34,175 nt of DNA from Calditrichota bacterium (GCA_024277115.1 JAJRVW010000049.1:1-34175), one strand, 5' to 3'. Shown: positions 24,329 through 33,702, counted from the first letter of the stretch. Made by a program: numbers and translations. The notes: generated by a model from the sequence alone, not told the origin.

Positions 24329-25321
24329 TTAAATCCCTTTTCTTAGCCCAAGCAAACATTCAACAAGTGTTCCGCCCTGATCATTTAAGCGAACATCCAA
24401 TGTGGCGTTTATTAAACGGGCACGGTTTTTCATTATAGATAATCCCAGCCCTTTATTTTTTTGCATAGACTCGCCGATACCTATTCCATCGTCAATAATT
24501 TGCAGCTTCACAATATTTTTTATCTGGGAAAGGTTTATGGTAACATTCTTTGCCCGGGCATGTTTTATGGTATTATTTAACGCTTCCTGGGCAATCCTGA
24601 ACAAGTGTATTTCGGAAGCCGGGTCCGGAAGCCGTTTAACATTCTTAAAATTAAAATTACAGTGTACCGGATACAGCTGGTTCACATTTTCGGCCATTGA
24701 TTTAATCGCCGTCTGTAACCCATCTTGCTCCAGATTTGCCGGATACAGCCCTTTAGAAATATTTTTAACCTGTGTAATCGATCTGTTTACATGGTCAACC
24801 AACATTTCAATATTTTTTGTCTCATCCGGCAAATTTTTCTTTACTTTTTGCACCAGGCTTTTTGCCATAAAGGCGATACCTGTCAGCTCCTGTCCTAACC
24901 CATCGTGCAAGTCTCGCCCCAACTGCCTTTGTCCTTCTTCGATGATATCAATCATCTTTTTTTCCGATTCCTTCTTTTCAGATATGTCTTCTTTTACAGC
25001 TAAAAAATGCGTAACAGTACCTAGCGGGTTTTTTATAGGTGAAATGACAGCGCTCTCCCAAAAGAAAGTACCATCCTTTTTTTTATTGTGAAATTCACCT
25101 TGCCAAGTTTCCCCGCTTGTAATTTTCTTCCACAATTTTTTATAAAACCCGGCAGGACTATACCCGGATTTTAGTATCCGAGGATTTTTACCCAAAACGT
25201 CGTTGGCCATATAACCGGTTACCTGTGTAAATTTGGGATTAGAGTATTCTATATTTCCCTGTGCATCTGTTATAATAATAGAAACGGGGCTTTGCTTAAC
25301 CGCGGATGCCAATATTCTCAA
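24329..25321 (-). CDS. PAS-containing NarX/DesK-type histidine kinase
   Basis: A soluble kinase of 330 residues with one PAS domain plus PAC (about 1-115; SPVSIIITDAQGNIEYSNPK), then HisKA_3 with the phospho-histidine H139 (RQLGRDLHDGLGQELTG) and an HATPase (about 225-325; DDGIGIG, GLGLSIMKNRA). This class partners LuxR-type regulators, one of which follows directly. The nominal start is TTG 25321; a second TTG at 25312 is nine bases after GGGGGAG. The codons in front (QTGE) continue in frame back to a TAG that ends the receiver gene, so receiver and kinase were probably one protein of 480 residues. Confidence 0.88.
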   Translation of the reverse strand: MRILASAVKQSPVSIIITDAQGNIEYSNPKFTQVTGYMANDVLGKNPRILKSGYSPAGFYKKLWKKITSGETWQGEFHNKKKDGTFFWESAVISPIKNPLGTVTHFLAVKEDISEKKESEKKMIDIIEEGQRQLGRDLHDGLGQELTGIAFMAKSLVQKVKKNLPDETKNIEMLVDHVNRSITQVKNISKGLYPANLEQDGLQTAIKSMAENVNQLYPVHCNFNFKNVKRLPDPASEIHLFRIAQEALNNTIKHARAKNVTINLSQIKNIVKLQIIDDGIGIGESMQKNKGLGLSIMKNRARLINATLDVRLNDQGGTLVECLLGLRKGI

Positions 25322-25333
25322 CTCCCCCGTTTG

Positions 25334-25771
25334 CTATACAATTAATTTTTCGAGCTGCCGATGATATTCGCGATTTTCTATTTCCAGTCGTTTTTTCTCG
25401 TCATTTATTTTCTTTACCTGCAATGCCCTTCCTACGGCTGTTTGGATATCTCTGGCAACAACAGGCTTGGTGATATAATCAATCGCTTTTTCCCTCACAG
25501 CTTCTGCTGCCGATTCCAGGGTGGGATAACCCGTCATCATAATAACCGGTGTCTCAGGCGCGAGAATCTGAATTTTCCTAAGTAAATCCAAACCACTCAG
25601 GCCAGGCATAAGAATATCACTTATTATTACATCAAAACTTGAATGCTTAAGACTATTGACAGCTTCAACAAAATTTGCCGCTGTAAATACAATATGTTTT
25701 TCTTTTTCAAGAATATATGACAATAACTTGCGAATATTTTTTTCATCGTCAACAACTAAGATTTTGGCCAT
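25334..25771 (-). CDS. Receiver domain with coiled-coil tail, split from the kinase by in-frame TAG
   Basis: The protein of 145 residues is a receiver (1-120) with D8-D9, D52 (DVIISDILMP), T80 and K102, followed by a coiled-coil linker (NDEKKRLEIENREYHRQLEK). The linker ends LEKLIV-TAG and the next codons read QTGELRILASAV, the start of the kinase's PAS domain. Receiver-coil-PAS-kinase proteins usually read LEKLVEERTxELR here, so the TAG sits in place of one acidic or Gln codon. It is the first gene of the receiver/kinase/regulator operon. Confidence 0.88.
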   Translation of the reverse strand: MAKILVVDDEKNIRKLLSYILEKEKHIVFTAANFVEAVNSLKHSSFDVIISDILMPGLSGLDLLRKIQILAPETPVIMMTGYPTLESAAEAVREKAIDYITKPVVARDIQTAVGRALQVKKINDEKKRLEIENREYHRQLEKLIV

Positions 25772-25946
25772 GGAATTTTACATTAGTTTAAAGATAAAAT
25801 TTTTTGGGGACATCTTTTATATCGGGCATAACTTTATTGGGATAAGTTAAGGATGGAAATAGTTTAGAGGATTTTTATCTTTACGGTACCAATTAGTCAA
25901 AGTGGCGCCTTTACAATCTTGTTTTAAAAAATTAGAAATTAACAGA

Positions 25947-26057
25947 GCAATAGCATTTTTTTGTTCTCAGCGTGTAAAAATACAGGCCGCTTGCCAAATT
26001 GGATGCATCGATACTTAGCCTGTAATTTCCCGGTAAGTGATATTTATTTAAAACGGT
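25947..26057 (-). pseudogene. Orphan fragment of a T9SS sorting domain
   Basis: The minus strand just past the stop of the 647-residue secreted protein encodes TVLNKYHLPGNYRLSIDA and SNLASGLYFYTLRTK, matching the tail of the 817-residue paralogue (TVLNKYHLPGNYRLNIDA, ANLASGLYFYTLRTK) almost exactly. It has no start, lacks the EKTKTK segment, and a missing A in the A7 run breaks the KKMLLL ending. It lies directly after another sorting domain, as if the tail of this gene had been exchanged and part of the earlier one left behind. Confidence 0.75.
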
Positions 26058-26059
26058 AA

Positions 26060-28003
26060 TTATCTTAACAATAACATTTTTCTTGTCTTTTCAAAATCTT
26101 TGCCGGCTTTCAATTTATAATAATACACGCCCGAGGCTAAATTACTGGCATCAAAAGTGACTTTATACTTCCCTGCCGGCTGGGTTTCATTGACCAATGT
26201 TTTTACTTCCCGGCCCAGCACATCGTACACAATTAATTTTACTTGTACCGGCCCCACCGCAGCAGCGGGGTTCGCCCCTGCCCCGATTTCATAATTAATA
26301 GTTGTACCTGGGTTAAAGGGATTAGGGTAGTTTTGACCGAGAATAAATGATTTAGGGATTAGAACGTATGGAAGTGACTCAATTTTATTTTGGAGTTCAT
26401 TTTTATAAAAAGCATCCACACGTGATGCTTTTTCCTTAAGCTTTGTTACACTGTCCAAATGGTCCTGGCCACGGGCAGCAATAATGGCAATAATTATCTC
26501 TTGTGTATCGCCCGGCGCAAATGTAAAAGGGCCAGAATTAATATACATTGTTCGATCACCGGGGCGTGGGCCACCTACCCATCCATCCCCCTCGTACCAG
26601 CCGGTCCCTTTAACAGGATCGCCACTTAATAAAAATTTTGTAACTGATCCACTAACAGGATCAATTAGGGTATCTCCATTATAGGTTGAAAGACATCGCA
26701 AATTATTATATGTATGATATGCCCCTTCTTTTTGCCTAAAATAAGGATACGTAACCCCATCTTTCCAATATTTAACAGTTACTGCAAATGAAGAGAAGGA
26801 CAGGGATTTATAAGCCTCTTTTATTTTTCCATTCATCACCGCAAAATCGTTTTCCCGCCCTCTGGATATGGCACCATGCAGAAGTTGATAGCCAATTGCT
26901 TGTGAAGGTTCACTATCATCAGAATTATATCCGAAACCCAGGTTTAAACTTGTATCACATCCCGCATAATCATTATGCGGTTTCCCCAAATCAAAATCGC
27001 TCCAATAACTTAGATACATGTCTTCAACTGTATTTACACCTTTGTTAATGATTAAATACTTCTTAAAGATAACATCTTTTAAAAAGTCAGTAGAATTAAA
27101 GGCGAAAATGGTAGATTGTATTTCCAATCCAATCGGATCAGATCCAAAGAGCGCCCCAGGCGTTTCCGCTTGTAAATCATTCATCACAAACCAAATGGTT
27201 TCGTCTCCAAGGTGTTTAGGCCGATCAATATAGTTAGAATAAAAACCATCACCATTACTATCTTCCCAGGGAGCCCCCAAATCAGCAGGCCAATGTTCAA
27301 AATCATACACTAATCGATTTTTAAAGTCTGCATCTTCTATACTTTGTATTTCACTTCTAATTTTCCAAATATGTGTTGAAGCAATACCATTGGAGCTTGG
27401 CGAATAAGGCCCTTTGTGTAACCCGGAACGCCATTGGCTGCCATTTGCAATAATACTATTATTCATTTTACCTGCCCACAAAAGACCATCAGAAAAAACA
27501 GTTCCCAAAATCCTACCATTATCTGAAAGCCATTGAAATCCTTCGGTATAATCTGCCAACGGATTGTTTGAACCAATACCTGTATTTGAGAAAAACATCT
27601 TTATGGAATTAATATTTATAAATTCAACCCCGCCATCAATAATAACCAGAGGTATGTCTGTCTGGAAATAATCCTCTGGGTCATAAATGTTGGAAATTCT
27701 GAGTAAGAGTTCACCCAAGAAATATTGCGGAACTTGCCACATTATACTGTTTTGGTCTATTGACCAGAACTTATACTTAATATTTTTCCAGGACGAACCC
27801 GAATCAATAGAATACTCAATTTTTACGGAATCCTCTCCGGGCCCATCATAAAAAATATCAAACTCCTGGAGTGCCTTCAACGTATCTCCTCCAGCCGGCA
27901 CTAATATCTTAAGGTTTTGAGAAAAAGATGGCATAGGCAAATACAAAAGAAATAGACATAGCAAGATAAATTTAGTGGAGGCAGGCCATTGAAATTTGAT
28001 CAT
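26060..28003 (-). CDS. Secreted T9SS-sorted protein, Ig/KNH-like domain plus LGAPW core
   Basis: A protein of 647 residues. Signal peptide (FILLCLFLLYLPMPSFS-Q), then a beta domain (about 29-125; VKIEYSIDSGSSWKNI) of the Kre9/KNH or Ig-like type, then a core of about 400 residues shared with two genes upstream: HWPADLGAPWEDSNGDGFYS, DRPKHLGDETIWFVMND, GCDTSLNLGFGYN, GDTQEIIIAIIAARGQDHL. The DSNGDGFYS loop resembles a calcium-binding loop. The tail (about 565-647; [39 protein letters not shown]) is a type A sorting domain for T9SS. The start follows AGGAG by seven bases and overlaps the lipoprotein stop (ATGA). Function unknown; an exported surface or extracellular protein. Confidence 0.82.
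   Translation of the reverse strand: MIKFQWPASTKFILLCLFLLYLPMPSFSQNLKILVPAGGDTLKALQEFDIFYDGPGEDSVKIEYSIDSGSSWKNIKYKFWSIDQNSIMWQVPQYFLGELLLRISNIYDPEDYFQTDIPLVIIDGGVEFININSIKMFFSNTGIGSNNPLADYTEGFQWLSDNGRILGTVFSDGLLWAGKMNNSIIANGSQWRSGLHKGPYSPSSNGIASTHIWKIRSEIQSIEDADFKNRLVYDFEHWPADLGAPWEDSNGDGFYSNYIDRPKHLGDETIWFVMNDLQAETPGALFGSDPIGLEIQSTIFAFNSTDFLKDVIFKKYLIINKGVNTVEDMYLSYWSDFDLGKPHNDYAGCDTSLNLGFGYNSDDSEPSQAIGYQLLHGAISRGRENDFAVMNGKIKEAYKSLSFSSFAVTVKYWKDGVTYPYFRQKEGAYHTYNNLRCLSTYNGDTLIDPVSGSVTKFLLSGDPVKGTGWYEGDGWVGGPRPGDRTMYINSGPFTFAPGDTQEIIIAIIAARGQDHLDSVTKLKEKASRVDAFYKNELQNKIESLPYVLIPKSFILGQNYPNPFNPGTTINYEIGAGANPAAAVGPVQVKLIVYDVLGREVKTLVNETQPAGKYKVTFDASNLASGVYYYKLKAGKDFEKTRKMLLLR
26249..26285. 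repeat. GC-rich palindromic insertion inside the sorting domain
   Basis: A GC-rich block in an AT-rich gene contains nested inverted pieces (CCGC-AGCA-GCGG and GGGG-TTCG-CCCC). It encodes GAGANPAAAVGPVQ, present in this tail but absent from the other two, which have other sequences at the same place. It looks like a repeat unit that inserted in frame. Confidence 0.5.
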
Positions 28004-29286
28004 TGTCTTACTCCTTTTACAACCGTACCGGAATCACCTACAGCTAAAATAAATTTTTTACTCACAAGAAGACCGTGCAAAGGATGTTTTATTGCGCCCT
28101 TAAATATATCTTCACTAAAATCGTACCAGTCTACCCCGTTAAAATGAAGCAAACTCCCAGAATAACCCGCAACAAATAATTCGCCATATTCCAATTTTCC
28201 CCGTATCCGGGTAAACGCCTCTGCTTGCCTACTTAAAATTGATTCTACATAACCGTTACGTACCCGGTTTACGACCCCGTAATTAGCAAAAAAATATTCT
28301 CTTTCCGAAAAAGGAAATACTGACCCGGTGAGAGAGTAATTTAGTGTATATGTGATCCAATCCCCACCTTCATATAATAGAAACTCATTGCTCCCACTCT
28401 TTTGCCCAGCTGTGAGAATAAAATTTTCTGACAAGCCAAATATATCACTGCGTCTTTCTGTAAGACCTGTTTCTATCAACGAAGCGGATTGCCCATTCCA
28501 GTGGACAATATTCCCATTACCGGATGTAAAAAATATATTTGAACTACTTGTACCCCAAACACCATAATATGGAAGATTGTCATCAAGGACTTTATCTTTT
28601 ACAATCCATCTATTATTTTTACTATCTCTGTTAACACTCTCCCATTTTTCACCATCAAAATGATAAACACTTGAATAACCAACAATCCAGATATCATCAT
28701 CCGAAAACCCCCAAATGGCAATACCACCAATACCCTCAATTTCTTGCCATTGAAGGCCATTATAATGCATTAAAAAAGGATAATTCCAATAATTAGACTT
28801 ACTCCCAAGTAAATATATTTTATCTTCACTTTCTGCCCAAGCGTCATAATAATAGCCGGTTTTTCCAATGTCCAATAACTGCCAGTCAAAATTTCTCGAA
28901 GCAACACCAAGTGTTTTGGTAAATAATATATTACTGCTATCAAGACTATTGAGTGCTGCATCTTTTCTCACCACTTTGTACACATATGAATTTGCAGGAT
29001 AAAGGTTTAACCCAAAATTTGTATCTAAAACAACTATTGAATCCTTCTTAATTGAATATGTCCCAACAACTACGCTCCGTAAGGAATCCGTTCTTATCAA
29101 CTGGTAAGTATCATCCGGTATCTTTCTTTTTTTATGAATGGAAATAGCGATACTTGTTTGAGATTGTCTGACAATATTTATTTTTATCGTATCCGGAATT
29201 ACAACTTCTTTTTGAACCATATTAAAAGAAAGGTCATTACGGCAACTAAAAAACAATATTAGTACAGCAAGAAATACTATTCTCAA
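28000..29286 (-). CDS. Lipoprotein with FnIII-like domain and beta-propeller repeats
   Basis: A protein of 428 residues with a lipoprotein signal (LAVLILFFSC, Cys15). Residues about 35-120 look like a fibronectin type III domain. The rest has at least five repeats ending in an aromatic hairpin, H(Y/F/W)(N/D)G..W: HYNGLQWQEI, HFDGEKWESV, HWNGQSASLI, LYEGGDWITY, HFNGVDWYDF, which indicates a beta-propeller. The start is TTG 29286, seven bases after AAGGA; an ATG nearby is followed by TGA in two codons. It lies between the 817- and 647-residue secreted genes (10-base gap; 4-base overlap), so the three are probably made together and this protein may anchor or bind the secreted ones. That role is inference. 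Confidence 0.78.
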   Translation of the reverse strand: MRIVFLAVLILFFSCRNDLSFNMVQKEVVIPDTIKINIVRQSQTSIAISIHKKRKIPDDTYQLIRTDSLRSVVVGTYSIKKDSIVVLDTNFGLNLYPANSYVYKVVRKDAALNSLDSSNILFTKTLGVASRNFDWQLLDIGKTGYYYDAWAESEDKIYLLGSKSNYWNYPFLMHYNGLQWQEIEGIGGIAIWGFSDDDIWIVGYSSVYHFDGEKWESVNRDSKNNRWIVKDKVLDDNLPYYGVWGTSSSNIFFTSGNGNIVHWNGQSASLIETGLTERRSDIFGLSENFILTAGQKSGSNEFLLYEGGDWITYTLNYSLTGSVFPFSEREYFFANYGVVNRVRNGYVESILSRQAEAFTRIRGKLEYGELFVAGYSGSLLHFNGVDWYDFSEDIFKGAIKHPLHGLLVSKKFILAVGDSGTVVKGVRQ

Positions 29287-29296
29287 TTTATCATCC

Positions 29297-31750
29297 TTAT
29301 CTCAGCAGCAGCATTTTTTTTGTTTTAGTCTTTTCTTTTGTTCTCAGCGTGTAAAAATACAAGCCGCTTGCCAAATTGGCTGCATCGATATTTAGCCTGT
29401 AATTTCCCGGGAGATGGTATTTGTTTAAAACCGTTTTTACTCTTTGGCCAAGATTATTATAAAGTTCGATCACAATTTTTTGGGCTTTGGGAACACTGTA
29501 CTTTATAAGTGTGGAACCGTTGAACGGATTGGGAAAGTTTTGCGACAATTCAATTTTATTGGGCGCGGCATAGCTGTTAAACACATTGGGCGCCAACAAA
29601 CTGTCTGTATAAAATTTTTGAACCCGGCGGGCTTTCTCTTTTAGTTTTGTGACGCTGTTTAAGTTATTTTCTCCACGGGCAACAATTATGGCAAAAACCA
29701 CTTCTTGCGTATCGCCAGGCGCCATGGTTAGCGGCCCTGTATTTTGGAAATAGGACCTTTCCCCAATACTGTATGTATCGTTCTCAATCCAACCGGATGC
29801 ACTTTCCGGATCACCCGCGAGAGGAAATTTTGTTACATCTCCTGTAAACGAATCGTAATAGGGCGAACCGTTAGTATAAAAACCATGTTGCAGATTAAAT
29901 ATATCCTGTTGATTTCGAGACTCCGCTTCATAAAAGGGACCGGAATCTTCATCCTGTGGCGCAAAGGAATACATCCCTAAGTTTTTATATCCTCTTTTCC
30001 AGCGAAAATTAAAAAGGGCGCTATCACCAGGAGATTCAACTACCGATCCTTGTACCAACAAGTTACCAACAGCGTGTGGCGCCTTATCGCCAAGCCGGTA
30101 ATTTTTTTCATAAAATTCATAACCAAATGCCAGTCCTAAAAGCGTATCACAGCCAACAACATTATCTGCTTCCCCCAATCCTATCCAGATAAAAGAGTAA
30201 TTACTAAAAACAACATCCTCAATTATATCCGGGCTTTTATTTATAATTGTAAATTTTTTAAAAACGACATCGTCAAGATAATTACCATTGTTAAATCCAA
30301 ATACGGAAGTGGTCACCTCAACACCCAGAGGGAGTGTATTAAAGGCGTATACTGAGCGCAATGTGTCTAAATCATTTGCTATCGAAAAAGTAGTTTCATC
30401 ACCCAACCTATAAGGTTTATCTGCCCCTTGCGTATACACACCATCATTCGTATTGTCAATCCAGGGCGCGCCAAGTTGGATCGGCCAGTTTGCATAATTT
30501 TCTTCATAAACCGCACGTAAAGAATCGTCTTCTATACTGTCAGGATTCTTCCTGACCTTCCATAATTTGTATGCCTCTCTTGTAGGATCATCGGCAACAA
30601 AGCCGGGAAGTATTTGACCGGGATAGAGGGAGTTATAAACATACTTTCCTGCAACCCGGATTTCATTATTTACGAGCCCACTGATAATAAAAGACTCTTG
30701 ATCTATTGCAGAAAGATTCTCTTCCCCATCAAACCAAAACAAACTACTATAACCCCTCTCGGCAGAAACAACATTTGCGAGGTTATCAATTGACATACTT
30801 ATATTATTTATGTTGAAATTAAAAAGCTCGATCTCTGATTGTTCACAACAATCAACAAGACGATAAAATTTTAAAAATGAAGAACTATAAATCTGGCCGT
30901 TTAAATCGGACGCAACTACTTGATTATAGGATTTGGGCAATCCTTGGTTAACAGGCTCCCAGGTTAAATCATTTTTAGTTGATCGAAATATACCTTTTCT
31001 TACAGAACTAATATAAATTTGCCCATTGTAAATTGTGAGACTGTGTGAGTCAAGATTTAGATCAAAGACCTGTTTCCAGGTCAATCCCCCATCACTGCTT
31101 TTATAAACGCCATAAAACCGGTCTGCCCCGCCCATGTAGATGGTACCGTCTTCGGCCTGCCCAAATGATTCAATATCCCCACAATTAAAAGACTCAATAA
31201 AGTCCCAATTTCTTCCTTTATCCACCGAGCGGTATAATCCACAATTTGTCCCGGCAAAGATATTCCCGTCCCGATCTACAAACAGGGACCATACAATATG
31301 AGTAAATTCTCTGATATTTGTAATCGGGCGCTGCCAATCCACGCCATTATTTGTTGAGTAAAATATTCTGTCGTCTGTTCCAATAAATACCGTACTGTCA
31401 TCATAAACGGCAATACATTCAACCCATGGAAATTCACCCCGTTTTTTCCAGCTTGATCCGTTATCCGGAGAATAGTAAAACGCATCTGATGTCCCCGCGA
31501 ACAATTCGTTATTAAATCCTAAAGCAAAACTTTCTATAATTTGTTTGGTTAATCCTAAATGAACCCAACTTTCCCCCCTGTCTTTTGAGAGATAAATACC
31601 CTTGCCTGTGCCGATATAAAAATTATTTTCTTCATCTATATCGATAGTATTAATGCCAAAATTTTGGAAATCATAAATCTCTTTCCAAACTTGTTGGGAA
31701 TTACCTAAGGCGATAAATAAAAATATCGTTAACGCAATTATTGTTTTCAT
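29297..31750 (-). CDS. Secreted T9SS-sorted protein, BNR-propeller plus LGAPW core
   Basis: A protein of 817 residues with a signal peptide (IIALTIFLFIALGNS-Q). The first 310 residues form a propeller with six Asp-box words (SKDRGESW, SPDNGSSW, STNNGVDW, SVDKGRNW, SSDGGLTW, STKNDLTW), as in sialidase/Ycf48-type propellers; catalytic sialidase residues were not looked for beyond that. From about residue 390 it has the shared core: NWPIQLGAPWIDNTNDGVY, DKPYRLGDETTFSIANDLD, GCDTLLGLAFGYE, PGDTQEVVFAIIVARGE. The tail (ELSQNFPNPFNGSTLIKYS ... NLASGLYFYTL ... KMLLLR) is a T9SS sorting domain of a different subtype from its neighbours. It lies 23 bases after the 651-type gene and 10 before the lipoprotein gene. 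Confidence 0.82.
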   Translation of the reverse strand: MKTIIALTIFLFIALGNSQQVWKEIYDFQNFGINTIDIDEENNFYIGTGKGIYLSKDRGESWVHLGLTKQIIESFALGFNNELFAGTSDAFYYSPDNGSSWKKRGEFPWVECIAVYDDSTVFIGTDDRIFYSTNNGVDWQRPITNIREFTHIVWSLFVDRDGNIFAGTNCGLYRSVDKGRNWDFIESFNCGDIESFGQAEDGTIYMGGADRFYGVYKSSDGGLTWKQVFDLNLDSHSLTIYNGQIYISSVRKGIFRSTKNDLTWEPVNQGLPKSYNQVVASDLNGQIYSSSFLKFYRLVDCCEQSEIELFNFNINNISMSIDNLANVVSAERGYSSLFWFDGEENLSAIDQESFIISGLVNNEIRVAGKYVYNSLYPGQILPGFVADDPTREAYKLWKVRKNPDSIEDDSLRAVYEENYANWPIQLGAPWIDNTNDGVYTQGADKPYRLGDETTFSIANDLDTLRSVYAFNTLPLGVEVTTSVFGFNNGNYLDDVVFKKFTIINKSPDIIEDVVFSNYSFIWIGLGEADNVVGCDTLLGLAFGYEFYEKNYRLGDKAPHAVGNLLVQGSVVESPGDSALFNFRWKRGYKNLGMYSFAPQDEDSGPFYEAESRNQQDIFNLQHGFYTNGSPYYDSFTGDVTKFPLAGDPESASGWIENDTYSIGERSYFQNTGPLTMAPGDTQEVVFAIIVARGENNLNSVTKLKEKARRVQKFYTDSLLAPNVFNSYAAPNKIELSQNFPNPFNGSTLIKYSVPKAQKIVIELYNNLGQRVKTVLNKYHLPGNYRLNIDAANLASGLYFYTLRTKEKTKTKKMLLLR

Positions 31751-31773
31751 TCTTTTATTCTCAAAACCATATT

Positions 31774-33702
31774 CTATCGCAATAACAACATTTTTCGTGT
31801 TGTCTCATATTTATCTCCAGCTTTTAGCTTATAATAATAAACGCCACTCGCAAAACCTGTTGCATCAAAAGTGACTTTATACTTCCCCGCCGGCTGGGTT
31901 TTATTGACCAAAGTTTTTACTTCCCGGCCTAGCACATCGTACACAACAAGCTTTACTTCCTTCATAATTCGTAATTCATAATTTATAATTGTACTTGGGT
32001 TAAAAGGATTGGGGTAGTTCTGGGAAAGCGAAAATCTATTTGGGCTCAAGACAGGTTCTTCATCTGTAATGGCCGTGGGTAATTTACCGGTGTAATAAAA
32101 CTCTCTTACAGCGGCGGCTTTACGTTTCAACTCGGTGACGCTATCCAAATAATTTTCACCACGGGCTATTAGCACTGCATACACCACTTCTTGAGAATCG
32201 CCAGGGGAGAAGTCAAAGGGGCCACTGCTGATAACCAGTCTGCGATCACCGGAGTTTGGGCCTCCCGGCCATCCGTCTCCTTCATACCAGCCAATACCTG
32301 CCACGGGATCACCAGGGACTACAAACTGAGTTTCTAACCCTGTATTTGGGTCAATAAACGGCGCCCCGTCCCAAAAACGACCGCGCATATAGTTATAAAA
32401 TTCATAAGACCCTTCAATAACACCCTGTTGGGGATCACTATATACCGGACTGGCACCTAAAAATAAAACCGAGCTAGTCATCTTTTCGTTTTTAAAGCCC
32501 CAAAACCAACGGTCATAGGAGTAGGCACTATCTTGTTGCGTGGAAGGGACGACCGGGCCTTGTAAAAGCAAATAACCAACAGCGGGAACAGGGGCTTCAT
32601 AGCCCCCCCAGTCATCATCCCCATCATTATAACAATAGCTTAAAGAGAGCAAAGTGTCACAGCCGATAAAATCATTCCCGGGATGACCCAAGTCCGGGTC
32701 GGACCAATAACTAAAATACATACTGTCCACATGGTTTTTACCTTTGTTTAGGACTTTGTATTTTTTAAAAATGACATCCTCTAAAACTTCCTGGTTATAG
32801 GCATATACGGATAGCTGAATTTCCAGGCCAATCGGATCAGCGCCATAGGTAAAACGGGATTTTATGGTATCCATATCGTTCATAACCATCCAAAATAACT
32901 CATCACCACTTATTTTCGGATTATCAACTTCCGGATTATACACCCCATCACCATCAACATCATCCCACGGCGCGCCTAGATGCATCGGCCAATTATTCCA
33001 ATCATATTCCAGCCGGTCTTTTTCAGGGCTATCAGGAAAGGTTTGCCAGTTTGGATTTACCCGCCAAATACCAAACTGGTCGCCGGCCAGGTCTGCTGGT
33101 TTTCCATCGGTTAAAATATTTCCCGGTCGGATTCCATGCCGATATGCGCTGCCATTTACCCGCACAGAATCGCCAATAATACCGCCCCACAAAAAACCAT
33201 CTTCATATATTGCGCTTTTAGTTGCACTCTTTCCGCCGGGCCAATAAAAACCACTGCCATCCGTTTCAGGATCATGTGCCCCATCACCATTATTGGCAAA
33301 CCACATTAAGACTTCATTTGTAGCAATTGTTTCATATTGAACCGGTGTAATCGAAAAACTTCCCGGGCTAATAACCTGTTCATTGGAATCCGAAATAGCG
33401 GTAATCCGGATTTTACACTCTATGGCTATCGTATCAGGAACATCCCAAAACTTCCAGGAAGTCGAACCTTGCCCTCCACCGCCCAGAGTAGTGGCCTCAA
33501 CCCAATCTATCCCATTATTTAAAGAATACTCGATGTATGTATCTGATCCAAAGGGAGAATCGTATTTAATCGCATAGCGTGGTTGATTGGGTACATTTTC
33601 GCCTGCAAATGGCCGCAGAATTGTTATTGACTGCGAATTTGCAATTAAAGCTAAATTAAGTAAGATAAATATGAGTATGGTTCGAATAAAAATTTTACCC
33701 AT
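31774..33702 (-). CDS. Secreted T9SS-sorted protein, Ig/KNH-like domain plus LGAPW core
   Basis: A protein of about 642 residues starting at ATG 33702, seven bases after GGAGG; an upstream ATG at 33729 would add nine residues without a ribosome site. It has a signal peptide (ILIFILLNLALIANS-Q), a beta domain (DTYIEYSLNNGIDWVEA) and the shared core: NWPMHLGAPWDDVDGDGVYN, DNPKISGDELFWMVMNDMD, GCDTLLSLSYCYN, AVGYLLLQGPVV, GDSQEVVYAVLIARGE. Two DxDGDGxY-like loops suggest calcium binding. The sorting tail ends [18 protein letters not shown] ... [12 protein letters not shown] ... KMLLLR. It is first in a four-gene group, and a similar gene's end lies upstream. Function unknown. Confidence 0.82.
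   Translation of the reverse strand: MGKIFIRTILIFILLNLALIANSQSITILRPFAGENVPNQPRYAIKYDSPFGSDTYIEYSLNNGIDWVEATTLGGGGQGSTSWKFWDVPDTIAIECKIRITAISDSNEQVISPGSFSITPVQYETIATNEVLMWFANNGDGAHDPETDGSGFYWPGGKSATKSAIYEDGFLWGGIIGDSVRVNGSAYRHGIRPGNILTDGKPADLAGDQFGIWRVNPNWQTFPDSPEKDRLEYDWNNWPMHLGAPWDDVDGDGVYNPEVDNPKISGDELFWMVMNDMDTIKSRFTYGADPIGLEIQLSVYAYNQEVLEDVIFKKYKVLNKGKNHVDSMYFSYWSDPDLGHPGNDFIGCDTLLSLSYCYNDGDDDWGGYEAPVPAVGYLLLQGPVVPSTQQDSAYSYDRWFWGFKNEKMTSSVLFLGASPVYSDPQQGVIEGSYEFYNYMRGRFWDGAPFIDPNTGLETQFVVPGDPVAGIGWYEGDGWPGGPNSGDRRLVISSGPFDFSPGDSQEVVYAVLIARGENYLDSVTELKRKAAAVREFYYTGKLPTAITDEEPVLSPNRFSLSQNYPNPFNPSTIINYELRIMKEVKLVVYDVLGREVKTLVNKTQPAGKYKVTFDATGFASGVYYYKLKAGDKYETTRKMLLLR

Noticed and set aside
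19023-25771. Genome-wide reassignment of TAG as a sense codon
   Set aside because: The HDOD, cheW, hybrid-kinase, secreted 294-residue and 651-type genes end at TAG at sensible places, several with a second stop within a few codons. Two in-frame TAGs are not enough to claim recoding.
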